Below, one piece after another: positions 55,788 to 64,000 of a stretch of 64,000 nucleotides of DNA. The translations under genes were made by a program, and so were the position numbers. The DNA is from Synechococcus sp. BIOS-U3-1 (GTDB lineage Bacteria; Cyanobacteriota; Cyanobacteriia; PCC-6307; Cyanobiaceae), in contig NZ_CP047936.1 in assembly GCF_014279975.1 (NCBI RefSeq), positions 1,116,001 through 1,180,000 on the forward strand. Direction: 5' to 3'. The first letter of the stretch is position 1; each line of letters opens with the position of its first letter. Below the pieces are notes generated by a model. That model was not told where the DNA came from. It did no database searches and was given only the letters and a program-made list of their open reading frames with translations.

Positions 55788-56450
55788 TTATCTTTTTCGC
55801 TTTTTGCCTCCTGTTCTTTTCCTCAATAACAAGTCCATTGGAATGATTCCCAGGCTCAAATAGGGCACCAGTGGAGGCGTAAATTCTGCGGCAAGGCCAA
55901 TCAATAGGAATGCGGAAACGAAGCTTGCTCCTCGATATTTTTTGAGCCCTGAACCTTCACGACGTTCTCGGAGGACTGACTCCTCAAGCAGCTCAGGCTT
56001 CTGCCAGGCATGGATTGCAACGAGCCATCCAACTCCGCTAATCAGTGAGAGGGTCCACCAGTACAGGAGGCCAACCCCCTGGGTGTCATTCAGCTGACCA
56101 TCAGATAACGAACCATACAGTGCTGTGGGCCACGGAAGAAAGACAATCAAGGCCATCCATAACGAATTCAACCAGAAAATTGTCCCGTCAAAGGCTCTCA
56201 TCGAATTGAAGACCTGATTGTGCTTAAGCCAAAGCACGGAAAGGATTAAAAATGTAAACCAAAATACAAATATCTGAGATGAGTTGTCGCTGATTAGTTT
56301 CCATATCGACTCTCCATCTGTTGCGTTAATGTCAACCAGTGGAAGCAGTTGAAGGGTAATCGCAATCGCAACAACGGCATCGGTGAAATTGATCAAACGG
56401 TCGAATGATCGCCGCTGAACGGGTGAGATTTGAATTTGAACCTCGTCCAT
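55788..56450 (-). CDS. TMEM175/DUF1211-family membrane protein
   Basis: A 220-aa protein of the TMEM175 family (bacterial members are potassium-selective channels with six helices). The signature RxxxFSD is present as RLINFTDAVVAIAITLQLLPL. Five or six hydrophobic helices follow, including LIVFLPWPTALYG. The C-terminus is basic (RKRTGGKKRKR). Thr replaces the usual Ser of FSD. Channel function is inferred from the family. It is convergent with the LD-carboxypeptidase gene. Confidence 0.8.
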   Translation of the reverse strand: MDEVQIQISPVQRRSFDRLINFTDAVVAIAITLQLLPLVDINATDGESIWKLISDNSSQIFVFWFTFLILSVLWLKHNQVFNSMRAFDGTIFWLNSLWMALIVFLPWPTALYGSLSDGQLNDTQGVGLLYWWTLSLISGVGWLVAIHAWQKPELLEESVLRERREGSGLKKYRGASFVSAFLLIGLAAEFTPPLVPYLSLGIIPMDLLLRKRTGGKKRKR

Positions 56451-56671
56451 TCGAAACCGATCAAAGGATTCCTATGGTAGATCTCTCTTGGATATGAGCT
56501 TTGCTCTCTCTTGGCCTATAGGTCGTCGTTTGATTCAATCAGATGAAGTAAGCATCTTTATTCAATGGAATGCTGCCCCTTGTTTGTTTTGTGCAATGAC
56601 TCTTTTGTGAAAGATATGGGTTTGATGGGATTTCAATCCGTCTCTGATGACTAAAGGCTTTTGATGACAAA

Positions 56672-56699
56672 TCAAAAAAAAGGGGCCGCATGGCCCCTT
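56672..56699 (-). terminator. Intrinsic terminator of the class II aldolase gene
   Basis: An 8-bp stem AAGGGGCC/GGCCCCTT with a 4-nt loop is followed on the minus strand by a run of eight T. It lies 29 bp after the fba stop. Confidence 0.92.
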
Positions 56700-56727
56700 G
56701 GTGATGCAAGTTCTGCGATCAAGTTGA

Positions 56728-57801
56728 TCAAACAGCAACAGCAGCTTTTGGATCAAGCGCGCCCTTGGCGTAGAGACCGGCGTAGTACGTGATGCTTTGC
56801 TGTTGAATTTTGCTGGCGTTACCTGCAGCCCAGAACTGCTGATAGCGGTCGAGGCAGACCTGCTTCATGTATTTACGAGCTGGCTTATTGAAATGGCGGG
56901 GATCAAAGTTGGCTGGATCAGCCATCGCCGCTTCTCGCACTGCCGCAGTGAAGGCAAGACGATTGTCGGTATCGATGTTCACTTTGCGGACACCGTTGCG
57001 AATCCCTTCCTGGATTTCCTCCACAGGGACCCCATAGGTTTCAGGAATGGAACCGCCATGCTTGTTGATCATCTCCAGCCACTCTTGGGGCACTGAAGAA
57101 GATCCATGCATCACAAGGTGAGTGTTGGGAATGGCTTTGTGTATTTCAGCGATTCGGCTGATTGCCAGCACTTCACCGGTGGGTTTGCGGGTGAACTTGT
57201 AAGCACCATGACTGGTGCCGATCGCGATGGCCAAGGCGTCGCATTTGGTTTTAGCCACGAAATCCGCAGCTTCTGCAGGATCCGTCAGCAGCATGTCCAT
57301 GGAGAGCTCACCTTCGAAGCCATGACCATCTTCGGCTTCGCCTTTGCCGGTTTCTAGTGAGCCCAGGCATCCCAGCTCACCTTCGACACTGACGCCGACG
57401 GAGTGAGCGAAATCAACAACCTGCTTCGTGACAGCGACGTTGTAGTCGTAACTGGCGGGTGTTTTGGCATCCGCTTCAAGGGATCCATCCATCATCACGG
57501 ATGTGAATCCATTGATTGCTGCCGAATAGCAGGTATCAGGAGCATTGCCATGGTCCTGATGCATCACCACGGGGATGTGGGGATAGGTTTCGGTTGCGGC
57601 CAGGATCAGGTGGCGTAGAAATATTTCACCTGCATAGTTGCGAGCGCCACGGGAAGCCTGCAGGATGACCGGACTGTCGGTCTCGTCTGCCGCTTCCATA
57701 ATTGCCTGCACCTGCTCGAGGTTGTTGACATTAAATGCAGGGATGCCGTAGCCGTTTTCGGCAGCGTGATCGAGCAGAAGCCGAAGCGGAACGAGCGCCA
57801 T
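56728..57801 (-). CDS. fbaA: Fructose-bisphosphate aldolase, class II
   Basis: Zinc-dependent aldolase for FBP and SBP in the Calvin cycle and glycolysis. The 357-aa product starts [20 protein letters not shown] as in other cyanobacteria. It has the zinc-ligand His in [34 protein letters not shown], and the phosphate-binding [10 protein letters not shown] strong hairpin with a T-run ends 14 bp before its ATG (57815-57849). The class I gene lies directly upstream on the same strand. Confidence 0.97.
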   Translation of the reverse strand: MALVPLRLLLDHAAENGYGIPAFNVNNLEQVQAIMEAADETDSPVILQASRGARNYAGEIFLRHLILAATETYPHIPVVMHQDHGNAPDTCYSAAINGFTSVMMDGSLEADAKTPASYDYNVAVTKQVVDFAHSVGVSVEGELGCLGSLETGKGEAEDGHGFEGELSMDMLLTDPAEAADFVAKTKCDALAIAIGTSHGAYKFTRKPTGEVLAISRIAEIHKAIPNTHLVMHGSSSVPQEWLEMINKHGGSIPETYGVPVEEIQEGIRNGVRKVNIDTDNRLAFTAAVREAAMADPANFDPRHFNKPARKYMKQVCLDRYQQFWAAGNASKIQQQSITYYAGLYAKGALDPKAAVAV

Positions 57802-57814
57802 AGAGAAAGTCCAG

Positions 57815-57849
57815 AAAAAAGCCCTATCGGACAAAAAGGTCCGTAGGGC
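57815..57849 (-). terminator. Intrinsic terminator or attenuator in the leader of the class II aldolase gene
   Basis: Read on the minus strand: GCCCTACGGAC, loop CTTTTT, GTCCGATAGGGC (one bulged A), then TTTTTT. It lies between the class I stop (57929) and the class II ATG (57801), ending only 14 bp before it. It can end class I transcripts, or regulate read-through into class II. Confidence 0.85.
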
Positions 57850-57879
57850 CGAGACTTTACCTGAGTGGTGTTCGATTTG

Positions 57880-57921
57880 TCACGCACGCCTGTTTCGCAA
57901 GTGGCGTCAGGCCGTGCGTGA
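57880..57921. repeat. Long hairpin without T-run, just after the class I aldolase stop
   Basis: TCACGCACG-CCTG pairs with CAGGC-CGTGCGTGA through 13 pairs and one bulge, around a 15-nt loop. It lies 8 bp from the class I stop codon. It has no T-run on the minus strand. Confidence 0.8.
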
Positions 57922-57928
57922 TGGTGAA

Positions 57929-58996
57929 TCAGTAGGTGTAACCGGCTACAAACAGTTGCTCGTCGGAGGAGGGCTGTGAGCCGGGCACATAGCGACCGAG
58001 TGAGGCCTCAGAGTTGGCCTGGGCGCGAGCCAGCAGTGCTTTCTGGCCAGCCTCCAGATTTGTACCTGCCCACCCTTTCAGGCAGGAGTGCTGCAGTGCC
58101 CTTCCGTAGGAGAAACCAAGATTCCATTTCGCTTTGCGCTCGATGGTGTTCATGTTGTTGAGGTAAACCGAAGCGGCTTCTTCGCTCAGGCCGCCGGAGA
58201 GGAAGACGATGCCGGGAACGCTTGCGGGGACGCTGCGCTCCAGAGTGCGTACCGTCATGGCAGCAACTTTGGCTGGATCTGCCTTCTCGGAACAATCGGC
58301 TCCCTGCACGGTCATCGAAGGCTTCAGCAGGGTTCCCTCAAGCAGAACACCGTTGGCCTGGCAGGCGTTGTAGACCTCTTGGATAACGTGCTCCTGAACC
58401 CGGGCAGTTGTTTCGATGGTGTGATCACCATCCATCAGGATCTCTGGCTCCACAATCGGCACAAGACCAGATTCCTGGACTGAGCGTGCGTAACGAGCTA
58501 GTCCCCAGGCGTTCTCCCGAACTGACAGTGCAGAGGGGCAGCCGTCAGATGTGATCTGCAGAACAGCGCGCCATTTTGCGAAACGTGCTCCCTGGGCGTA
58601 ATAGTCAGCGGCACGCTCAACCAGCCCGTCCAGGCCGGTGCAAAGCGTTTCGACCGAGCCGGCGCCCACGAGTGGGCGGAGTCCTTTGTCGACCTTGATG
58701 CCTGGAATGATGCCCAGCTTCCCAAGCTTGGTCACCATGGACTCGCCGTCGGCATGGTTCTGGAACAGGGTTTCTTCGTAAAGGATGGCTCCGCTGATGA
58801 AGTCTCCGAGACCGGCTGTGGTGAAGAGCATCCCGCGGTAAGCCTGACGATTGGCTTCGGTGTTCTCAACTCCGATGGAGCCCAGGCGCTTGCCAACGGT
58901 CTTGGTGGATTCATCCACAGCAAGAATCCCTTTGCCAGGTGAGGCGAGAGATTGTGCGGTTGCAATCAGTTCGGAGGAATAATCAGACAGTGCCAT
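57929..58996 (-). CDS. fda: Fructose-bisphosphate aldolase, class I
   Basis: Schiff-base aldolase, metal independent, 355 aa. It has the class I core: GKGILAVDESTKTVGKRLGSIGVENTEANRQ, FAKWRAVLQI, PIVEPEILMDGDH, and the Schiff-base Lys in LLEGTLLKPSMTV, with IVFLSGGLSEEAAS near the C-terminus. The chain ends SDEQLFVAGYTY with a terminal Tyr, as in animal-type enzymes. ATG 58996 is chosen; the frame opens at 59044. It lies upstream of the class II gene, so the two unrelated aldolases are in tandem. Confidence 0.96.
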   Translation of the reverse strand: MALSDYSSELIATAQSLASPGKGILAVDESTKTVGKRLGSIGVENTEANRQAYRGMLFTTAGLGDFISGAILYEETLFQNHADGESMVTKLGKLGIIPGIKVDKGLRPLVGAGSVETLCTGLDGLVERAADYYAQGARFAKWRAVLQITSDGCPSALSVRENAWGLARYARSVQESGLVPIVEPEILMDGDHTIETTARVQEHVIQEVYNACQANGVLLEGTLLKPSMTVQGADCSEKADPAKVAAMTVRTLERSVPASVPGIVFLSGGLSEEAASVYLNNMNTIERKAKWNLGFSYGRALQHSCLKGWAGTNLEAGQKALLARAQANSEASLGRYVPGSQPSSDEQLFVAGYTY

Positions 58997-59241
58997 TTGA
59001 TTCTTCGGAATTGAGAGAGTCTCGGGGTCCCGAAGGACACCCAAGCCTCTCTGTTTACACCCTTAAGTGAGATTTGCTACCCCAGGGTGGAATCATTTGA
59101 TCTCTGCTGCTCTGATTGGTTGCGGCTTCTTGCTCGCTGGGCTATGCGATTCGGGCTGATGAGGCCTGAGCCCAGAGTTGATGATCTCTGACGTGCGGGC
59201 TCTTTTCGATCAAATATGAGTTGCTAAGTGATCTGAGCCAT

Positions 59242-59273
59242 AAAAAAGCTGGCTCGTCATGGAGCCAGCTTTT
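59242..59273 (-). terminator. Intrinsic terminator of the histidine phosphatase-like gene
   Basis: A 12-bp stem AAAAGCTGGCTC/GAGCCAGCTTTT with a 6-nt loop; the minus strand continues with a T-run. It lies 22 bp past the stop codon at 59295. Confidence 0.9.
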
Positions 59274-59294
59274 GAGGTGAAATGTCAGTGGAGA

Positions 59295-60071
59295 TCAGAA
59301 CTGAGCCAGAACGTTCCACTGCGCGGGAAGTACTTTTGCAATCAGTTGGAAGTTTCCACCACCCATGGGCTTAATCACATAGGAGACACCCATGGGAGCG
59401 GGATAAATGCCATCGGGGGGTTCAACCGCCATGGTGACGCCCTGGAATGGATCATCGTGACCTACCAAAAAAGTGTTTTTGCCTGACTCAGGCTTGGCTG
59501 AGAGCAATGGCGACACTCGGGCTGCGTATTCCTTGTAATCCGCAGGCGTGCAGTCAACGCAAGGCAAGAAATTCAGATTTGAATTTTTGGTGTACTTGCC
59601 AAAGGCAAGGTCTGCTGTGTTGTAGGCACGGCAGTAATCACTCGAGATCACATCACCAACAGGGATATTGGCAGCTTTTACACCTTCTCCGATTTGCTTG
59701 GCCTCGGCTTTGCCATCGGCGCTTAGGCGACGCTGTGTGCTGCAGTCGGCGAGATCGAGCTCAGGGCTGACCTGGTCACCCCAGTCTTTTGTAGTACTCG
59801 CATGTCGCGTGTAGACGACGTATCCACCTTGTCTGAGGTTGTTGATCAGTTCTTTGGCGCCAACTCGATTCACGAAAAGGTCGTTTCGCTCGTCGCCGGA
59901 CAGGGTGGTGTCATTGACTTCATAGTCCTCGACGCCATCGGTCTTTGCAGAAGGCTGTTCTGCAATTGCGGCATCGCTGGTTTGATCCTTGTTTGAATCC
60001 TTAGAGACTGTTCCAGAGGAGCAAGCCGCCATCAGGAAAAGGGTCGCGAAGCAGGTCGCTTTCTTGAGCAT
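59295..60071 (-). CDS. Histidine phosphatase-superfamily lipoprotein
   Basis: A 258-aa protein with a lipoprotein signal (CFATLFLMAACSS, Cys after MAA). An acidic, low-complexity linker of about 60 residues leads to the phosphatase domain. The phospho-His motif is YTRHAST (RHA in place of RHG). The second Arg is in SSDYCRAYNTAD and the second His in FLVGHDDPF. The other core positions are intact, so activity is plausible; substrate unknown. Two overlapping palindromes lie 29-57 bp before the start. A strong terminator follows the gene. Confidence 0.82.
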   Translation of the reverse strand: MLKKATCFATLFLMAACSSGTVSKDSNKDQTSDAAIAEQPSAKTDGVEDYEVNDTTLSGDERNDLFVNRVGAKELINNLRQGGYVVYTRHASTTKDWGDQVSPELDLADCSTQRRLSADGKAEAKQIGEGVKAANIPVGDVISSDYCRAYNTADLAFGKYTKNSNLNFLPCVDCTPADYKEYAARVSPLLSAKPESGKNTFLVGHDDPFQGVTMAVEPPDGIYPAPMGVSYVIKPMGGGNFQLIAKVLPAQWNVLAQF

Positions 60072-60099
60072 TGGTTAATGAACGTTGTCTTGATTAAAG

Positions 60100-60128
60100 C
60101 GATTTAAAAAATCGACAACATTTTGTCG
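60100..60128. promoter_or_regulatory. Two overlapping palindromes upstream of the phosphatase gene
   Basis: CGATTT-AAA-AAATCG (60100-60114) and CGACAA-CATT-TTGTCG (60113-60128) share two bases. They lie 29-57 bp before the start of the histidine phosphatase gene and 54 bp from the stop of the next gene. They could be an operator or hairpins in a leader. Confidence 0.35.
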
Positions 60129-60181
60129 GTCACCCACCGCGGTTTCCGTTGATACCGCAATAGCGCGCGCTGCTCACGAGA

Positions 60182-61261
60182 TCATCGTGGCAACAATGTC
60201 TTGTCACAGGCTTGCTGGCTCGCAAGACCTTCGGCAAGCCCCGGCACCATTGGGTGGCCCTTTTGAATACTGTTCGCCCACCAGCTCTGAAGACGCGCAA
60301 CCGGTGCAACGCGCCCATCACTCCATGTGGTCGCGAAGCGTAGATCCTCGTCCGGCTGGACATTTCGAGGAGCCTCTCCTCCTCGCTGCATGGTCAGGGA
60401 AAAGCCATGCACATAATCCTTCTGATTCTCACTTCCTAGAACCAGGCTGCCTTCTGACCCGTAGATCTCAATCCAGCAGCCACGTCCATTGCGGGCAACT
60501 GAAGACAGTGCGATTTGGGCTGCGACGGTTCCGCCTTGATGGGTCTCTAGGGCGACATTGATCAAGGCGATGTCGTCAGCATCAACGGGTTGCATGCTGC
60601 CTTTGGAATCTGGCCTCTGTTCAATTGCGGTGCGAGTCATGGCCTGTGGTTCTCCAACAGAACCGATGAACCACGCCAAAATGTCAAAGGCATGAGTTCC
60701 AAGCGCTCCGAGCACTCCTCCCCCTTGGCTTGCCTGCGAATACCAGTTCCAGGCTCGTTGCGGGTTGGCTCTGCTGCTCATCAACCAATCCAGTTTTACA
60801 AGCCAGGGAGTTCCAATGGCTCCCTGCTCGAGAAGGCGTGCGGCCTGCTGGAACAACGGAACGGCCCTGTACTCGAAGTCAACGGCAACGCTGAGACCTC
60901 TGCCGATGGCTTCGCGTTGTAGATCCGCGACCTCTTGCGCATTCAGGGCGACTGGCTTCTCAAGCAGAAGATGCTTGCCAGCTTTCAGGGCTCGCAACGC
61001 CAGCTCGTAACGGGGTGCCGGTGGTGTGGCAATGATCACTGCATCGACTCGGGAATCTTCGAGGAGTGAGTCCCAGCAGTTGTAACCCTTCAGCCCGGAA
61101 TGGCTGCAGGCCAGATCCAGTCGATCATTACTGCGGTGCCAGAGAGCGACAGGTTCCAGCCCTGGAACGCTCTGAAGAGCGGGCAGATGCACAACTTCGC
61201 CGAAGCCGAGGCCGGCGATGGCAACACCAATCGGGCGCTGAGATATCGGACTGGGAGCCAT
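60182..61261 (-). CDS. Gfo/Idh/MocA-family oxidoreductase
   Basis: A 359-aa NAD(P)-dependent dehydrogenase. The N-terminal Rossmann motif is VAIAGLGFGEVVHLPAL, followed by AVIIATPPAPRYELALRAL and the hallmark EKPVALN. The C-terminal domain has LGTHAFDILAWFIG with a conserved Asp/His. The substrate is probably a sugar, inositol or a related compound but not identifiable. Downstream of it on the same strand is the histidine phosphatase gene. Confidence 0.9.
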   Translation of the reverse strand: MAPSPISQRPIGVAIAGLGFGEVVHLPALQSVPGLEPVALWHRSNDRLDLACSHSGLKGYNCWDSLLEDSRVDAVIIATPPAPRYELALRALKAGKHLLLEKPVALNAQEVADLQREAIGRGLSVAVDFEYRAVPLFQQAARLLEQGAIGTPWLVKLDWLMSSRANPQRAWNWYSQASQGGGVLGALGTHAFDILAWFIGSVGEPQAMTRTAIEQRPDSKGSMQPVDADDIALINVALETHQGGTVAAQIALSSVARNGRGCWIEIYGSEGSLVLGSENQKDYVHGFSLTMQRGGEAPRNVQPDEDLRFATTWSDGRVAPVARLQSWWANSIQKGHPMVPGLAEGLASQQACDKTLLPR

Positions 61262-61293
61262 GGTGAAGCGGGCGGCGGATCAAGGTGAAGTGG

Positions 61294-61704
61294 TCAGATC
61301 AGTTCGGAACTGCAGACTGCATCGATGACTTCTGTGATCAGATCATCCTTGGCTGGGGCTTCCCAGTCAGCTCTGAAGCGGGGCAGTCCGTTCTTTTGGG
61401 TATCTCTATACAGCGACTGATCACAGTCGATCTCCATCACCACAAGCGTCCCCAGGGCGGGGGATTCATCCTCGGTTTTCAGGCTGTATCGACTGAGAAC
61501 CGACACATTGCCCTCTCTTGTTTTGCGGACACTTCCTGCGTCCCACCACTGTTGCCCTTCGCCAGTTGATGGCACTTCACGCCAATCAACTGGACCAGCG
61601 AATACGGGCTGCGCCGGTTCCATGATCAGCAAAGTCAACAGTGCTACGGCCAAGACTGCTGATGCCAGCCACTGTTCGACTCGTTTCAGCAGATCGTTGT
61701 TCAT
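61294..61704 (-). CDS. Exported conserved cyanobacterial protein
   Basis: A 136-aa protein with a signal peptide (about 1-36, [22 protein letters not shown]). The mature part reads [62 protein letters not shown]. No family is recalled with confidence. The ATG overlaps the accD stop (ATGA), so it is translated with accD, but a role in fatty acid synthesis is unlikely for an exported protein. Confidence 0.7.
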   Translation of the reverse strand: MNNDLLKRVEQWLASAVLAVALLTLLIMEPAQPVFAGPVDWREVPSTGEGQQWWDAGSVRKTREGNVSVLSRYSLKTEDESPALGTLVVMEIDCDQSLYRDTQKNGLPRFRADWEAPAKDDLITEVIDAVCSSELI

Positions 61705-62582
61705 GCCTTGACGGCGACCTCGGGCCGACAGCCGTGCAGGCTTAAAAGAGTTGCCAAGGTTTTCTTGAGCTGTGTTCGCGGAACAATTGTGTCAACGAAC
61801 CCATGCTCTTGAAGGTATTCAGCCGTCTGGAAGTTGTCCGGAAGCTTCTCCCTCAGGGTCTGTTCAATCACTCTCCGACCGGCAAAGCCGATCAGAGCCT
61901 TGGGTTCGGCAAGGATTAAATCTCCGAGCATCGCGAAGCTCGCTGTCACGCCTCCGGTGGTGGGGTGCGTCAACAAAGGCATGTACAGCACACCCGCTTC
62001 CCGATGGCGTTCCAGGGCTCCTGAAATCTTGGCCATCTGCATGAGGCTCAGCATGCCTTCCTGCATGCGCGCACCCCCTGAGGCGCAAACAATCAGCAGG
62101 GGCAGGCGCTGGGCTGTGGCAGCTTCGATCAGACGGGTGATCTTCTCCCCCACAACGGAGCCCATGGATCCCCCCATGAAACGGAAATCCATAACAGCAA
62201 GGGCCATAGGAATATCGTCCACCCGGCAGAGTCCCGTGATCACTCCATCGCGAAGCCCTGTGCTGGCTTGGGTTTCTCGCAGGCGATCGGCATAGGCGCG
62301 TCGGTCTTTGAATCCGAGTGGGTCGGTGGGAGTCAGATCTTCGTCGAGAGGTTCAAAGCTGCCTTCGTCAGCAATGATCGCGATCCGCTCAGCACTGAAG
62401 ATGCGGTGGTGATAGCTGCAGTTGCCGCAGACGCTTGCGTTGGCGAGAAGGTCTTTGCGATAGACCACCTGGGAGCATTCAGGACATTTGCTCCAGAGAC
62501 CATCACCCTCTTCGGGTTCCTGAGCGACCTTGACCACGGACTGACCCTTGCGGCGATCAGCGAACCAGTCGAAAAGAGACAC
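61701..62582 (-). CDS. accD: Acetyl-CoA carboxylase carboxyltransferase subunit beta
   Basis: Forms the carboxyltransferase with AccA and makes malonyl-CoA for fatty acids. The 293-aa product has an N-terminal zinc ribbon ([20 protein letters not shown], then GNC), [28 protein letters not shown], the oxyanion region [20 protein letters not shown], and [23 protein letters not shown]. Length is normal. It leads a two-gene unit with the exported protein downstream. Confidence 0.97.
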   Translation of the reverse strand: MSLFDWFADRRKGQSVVKVAQEPEEGDGLWSKCPECSQVVYRKDLLANASVCGNCSYHHRIFSAERIAIIADEGSFEPLDEDLTPTDPLGFKDRRAYADRLRETQASTGLRDGVITGLCRVDDIPMALAVMDFRFMGGSMGSVVGEKITRLIEAATAQRLPLLIVCASGGARMQEGMLSLMQMAKISGALERHREAGVLYMPLLTHPTTGGVTASFAMLGDLILAEPKALIGFAGRRVIEQTLREKLPDNFQTAEYLQEHGFVDTIVPRTQLKKTLATLLSLHGCRPEVAVKA

Positions 62583-62855
62583 GGGGACGATCCAGACCAG
62601 CCCATTAAAAGACGGACTGGGCCGAGAACCATGCCACCGGGACTTTTCGTCTATTTCAGGAGCGTTTTCAAATCGAAATTGATCGTTTTTGTTCTCTTAG
62701 TTCTGTTCACAGTCAGTCTTAAAAACGAGCAACGAAAACAATTGACTGGTGCGTAACATTTGTCACTTGAGTGGCTTAAATGCAGTGGTTTTTAATCTTT
62801 GCTCTAGGACCCACTTGCAGTTGCATGCCTATAAAAAATTATTGGCCTTTTTTTG

Positions 62856-63404
62856 ATGGCATCTCATACATCGGCAATCAATGAACATCTTGCCCTTGAG
62901 TTTCAGGCAAGTCATACATATCTCGCGATGTCGATTTGGCTGAGAGAAAGAGATCTGATTGGTTTTTCCAGTTATATGCTCAATAAGAGCACTGAAGAAC
63001 GAGGGCATGCCTCAAGGTTCATTGCCTACCTTGTTGACAGTGAGTGCAATGTTCAGTTGCCAACCATCGATTCACCTGAGAGGGAGTGGCAATCTGTTAA
63101 AGCACTTTTTGACAAGGTGTATGAGATGGAAAAAACTGTCACTAAGTCAATCAATAACATCTATACACTTTCAGAAAATGAAGGGGACAGGACTGCCACA
63201 GCCATGCTCGATTGGTTTGTGGGTGAGCAGTTGCAGGAAGAATCTGAAGCTCGATTTGTTCTGAAAAGATTGCGCTTGGCTGATTCCAGTCCAGCTGCAT
63301 TGATTTTGCTTGATCAGCAGTTCCTCGATGGAACTCTGCTTGCCAATGTCAAAGCAGGAGGAGCTTTTGATATTGCAGGTGCTGGCGGTCGACCTGCGGT
63401 CTGA
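62856..63404 (+). CDS. ftn: Bacterial ferritin
   Basis: A 182-aa non-heme ferritin that stores iron after oxidising Fe2+. It has the four-helix ferritin core: LALEFQASHTYLAMSIWLRERDLIG with the ferroxidase Glu and Tyr, KSTEERGHASRFIAYLVDSE with the Glu/His pair, and LDWFVGEQLQEESEARFVLKRL in helix D. ATG 62856 is chosen; TTG 62853 precedes it. TATAAA at 62830-62835 is a possible -10 with no clear -35. No Fur-like box is visible. The C-terminus is glycine rich (FDIAGAGGRPAV) as in some ferritins. Confidence 0.9.
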   Translation: MASHTSAINEHLALEFQASHTYLAMSIWLRERDLIGFSSYMLNKSTEERGHASRFIAYLVDSECNVQLPTIDSPEREWQSVKALFDKVYEMEKTVTKSINNIYTLSENEGDRTATAMLDWFVGEQLQEESEARFVLKRLRLADSSPAALILLDQQFLDGTLLANVKAGGAFDIAGAGGRPAV

Positions 63405-63427
63405 TCTCCAGCACCTACTTAGCTCTT

Positions 63428-64000
63428 TCATGGTCCGATCAGTGTTACCCACTGACTCCACCACCATTCAGGGCCCATCAACCAGACCAGCCAGATGCCT
63501 ACGGCAATGAAAGGACCGAACGGAAAGGGCTCTCTGGGCTTCAGGCGCCCGGTAATTCGGCCTGCAACCCCGAACAATGCTCCTGAGATCACAGCGATCC
63601 CCATCGCTACGCCCAGCCCAGCCAGACCCAGCCAGGCTCCAGCCATCGCTGCCAGTTTGGCGTCTCCCAAGCCCAGAGCAGGTTGTCCAACCAATCGTTC
63701 GGCCAGAGCACTGAGAGCTTCCAGCACCAGTAATCCCGCTGCTGACGCCAGCAGATGATTGAACAGAAGACTTCCGTCTGTCTGCTGATCTGAAAAGGCT
63801 GCAACAAGTCCCGTGGCCAACAGCCCGCTGATCACTCCAGCGCGGCAGATGGGTTCCGGCAGCCAAAGGTGATCGATGTCGATCAGCACCAGCGGTATCA
63901 AGAGGCTGATCAGCAGGACTCCACCAAACAGGTTGACCAATGTGGTCACCAAGTCTGCTGAGATCGAGTCAGCACCCAAGCCGATGGCCCACGCAGAACT
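63428..64000 (-). CDS. pilD: Prepilin peptidase (A24 family), C-terminal part (5' end outside window)
   Basis: Aspartic peptidase that cleaves type IV prepilin leaders. The window holds about 190 C-terminal residues, open to base 64000. The first catalytic region is VLIDIDHLWLPEPICRAG and the second is ALGLGDAKLAAMAGAWLG (GDxKL). Five or six membrane helices are seen. The N-terminal part, with the methyltransferase zinc motif if present, is outside the window. Confidence 0.88.
   Translation of the reverse strand, partial: SSAWAIGLGADSISADLVTTLVNLFGGVLLISLLIPLVLIDIDHLWLPEPICRAGVISGLLATGLVAAFSDQQTDGSLLFNHLLASAAGLLVLEALSALAERLVGQPALGLGDAKLAAMAGAWLGLAGLGVAMGIAVISGALFGVAGRITGRLKPREPFPFGPFIAVGIWLVWLMGPEWWWSQWVTLIGP

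Noticed and set aside
62631-62756. 41-codon hydrophobic plus-strand frame between accD and ferritin
   Set aside because: No ribosome binding site or family; it overlaps the likely accD promoter region.

Overview
The window is a chromosomal segment of a marine picocyanobacterium, most likely a marine Synechococcus of the coastal, moderate-GC type. The evidence is the magnesium chelatase subunit ChlH, a high-light-inducible (HLI/CAB-like) protein, bifunctional class II FBPase/SBPase, glutamyl-tRNA reductase feeding tetrapyrrole synthesis, glycogen ADP-glucose pyrophosphorylase, an SLH-type cyanobacterial porin, and many cyanobacteria-specific families (DUF3318, CGLD27, DUF3386, DUF2949, DUF3038, DUF4335, DUF3288). 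Species-level placement is inference. No rRNA operon, CRISPR array, prophage or transposase was found.

Layout. 1-5 kb: 3' end of a sirohydrochlorin cobaltochelatase (CbiX), a GMC oxidoreductase, an MscS channel, initiator tRNA-Met and asparaginase. 4.5-9.5 kb: a minus-strand cluster DUF3318-rsfS-CGLD27-asparaginase, divergent from carB. 9.5-16 kb: DUF3386, an AGCS amino-acid/Na+ symporter, an ABC exporter, an S4 protein, tpiA-folP and a DCC thiol oxidoreductase. 16-24 kb: chlH divergent from dapB, an HLI protein, a UbiH-like hydroxylase, apt. 24-30.5 kb: DUF3038-DUF4335 pair, small membrane proteins, an EF-hand lipoprotein, an OmpR-type response regulator and an EnvZ-like kinase separated by an unrecognised 250-aa protein, and PPK2.

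30.5-38.2 kb is clearly different: AT-rich, sparsely coding, with long gene-free stretches. It holds an orphan ParA ATPase, the ferrous-iron uptake pair feoA-feoB with a candidate Fur box, several unrecognised small proteins, a TM2-domain protein and an SLH porin lacking its signal peptide and SLH domain. It looks like an accessory (iron/envelope) block.

38.3-64 kb returns to dense core metabolism: rpe divergent from glpX-hemA-glgC-gnd-pgl (Calvin/pentose phosphate/glycogen/tetrapyrrole), ilvD, a UPRTase homologue with a degraded PRPP loop, a COG0523 metal GTPase, cell-wall enzymes (L,D-transpeptidase, LD-carboxypeptidase, MliC-like), purS-purQ, class I and class II fructose-bisphosphate aldolases in tandem with hairpins between them, accD, ferritin and the 3' end of a prepilin peptidase.

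No clearly novel multi-gene system could be demonstrated. The best leads are the orphan ParA/AT-rich block, the truncated porin, the hairpin-containing leader between the two aldolases, the unknown protein between the two-component partners, and the degenerate UPRTase.
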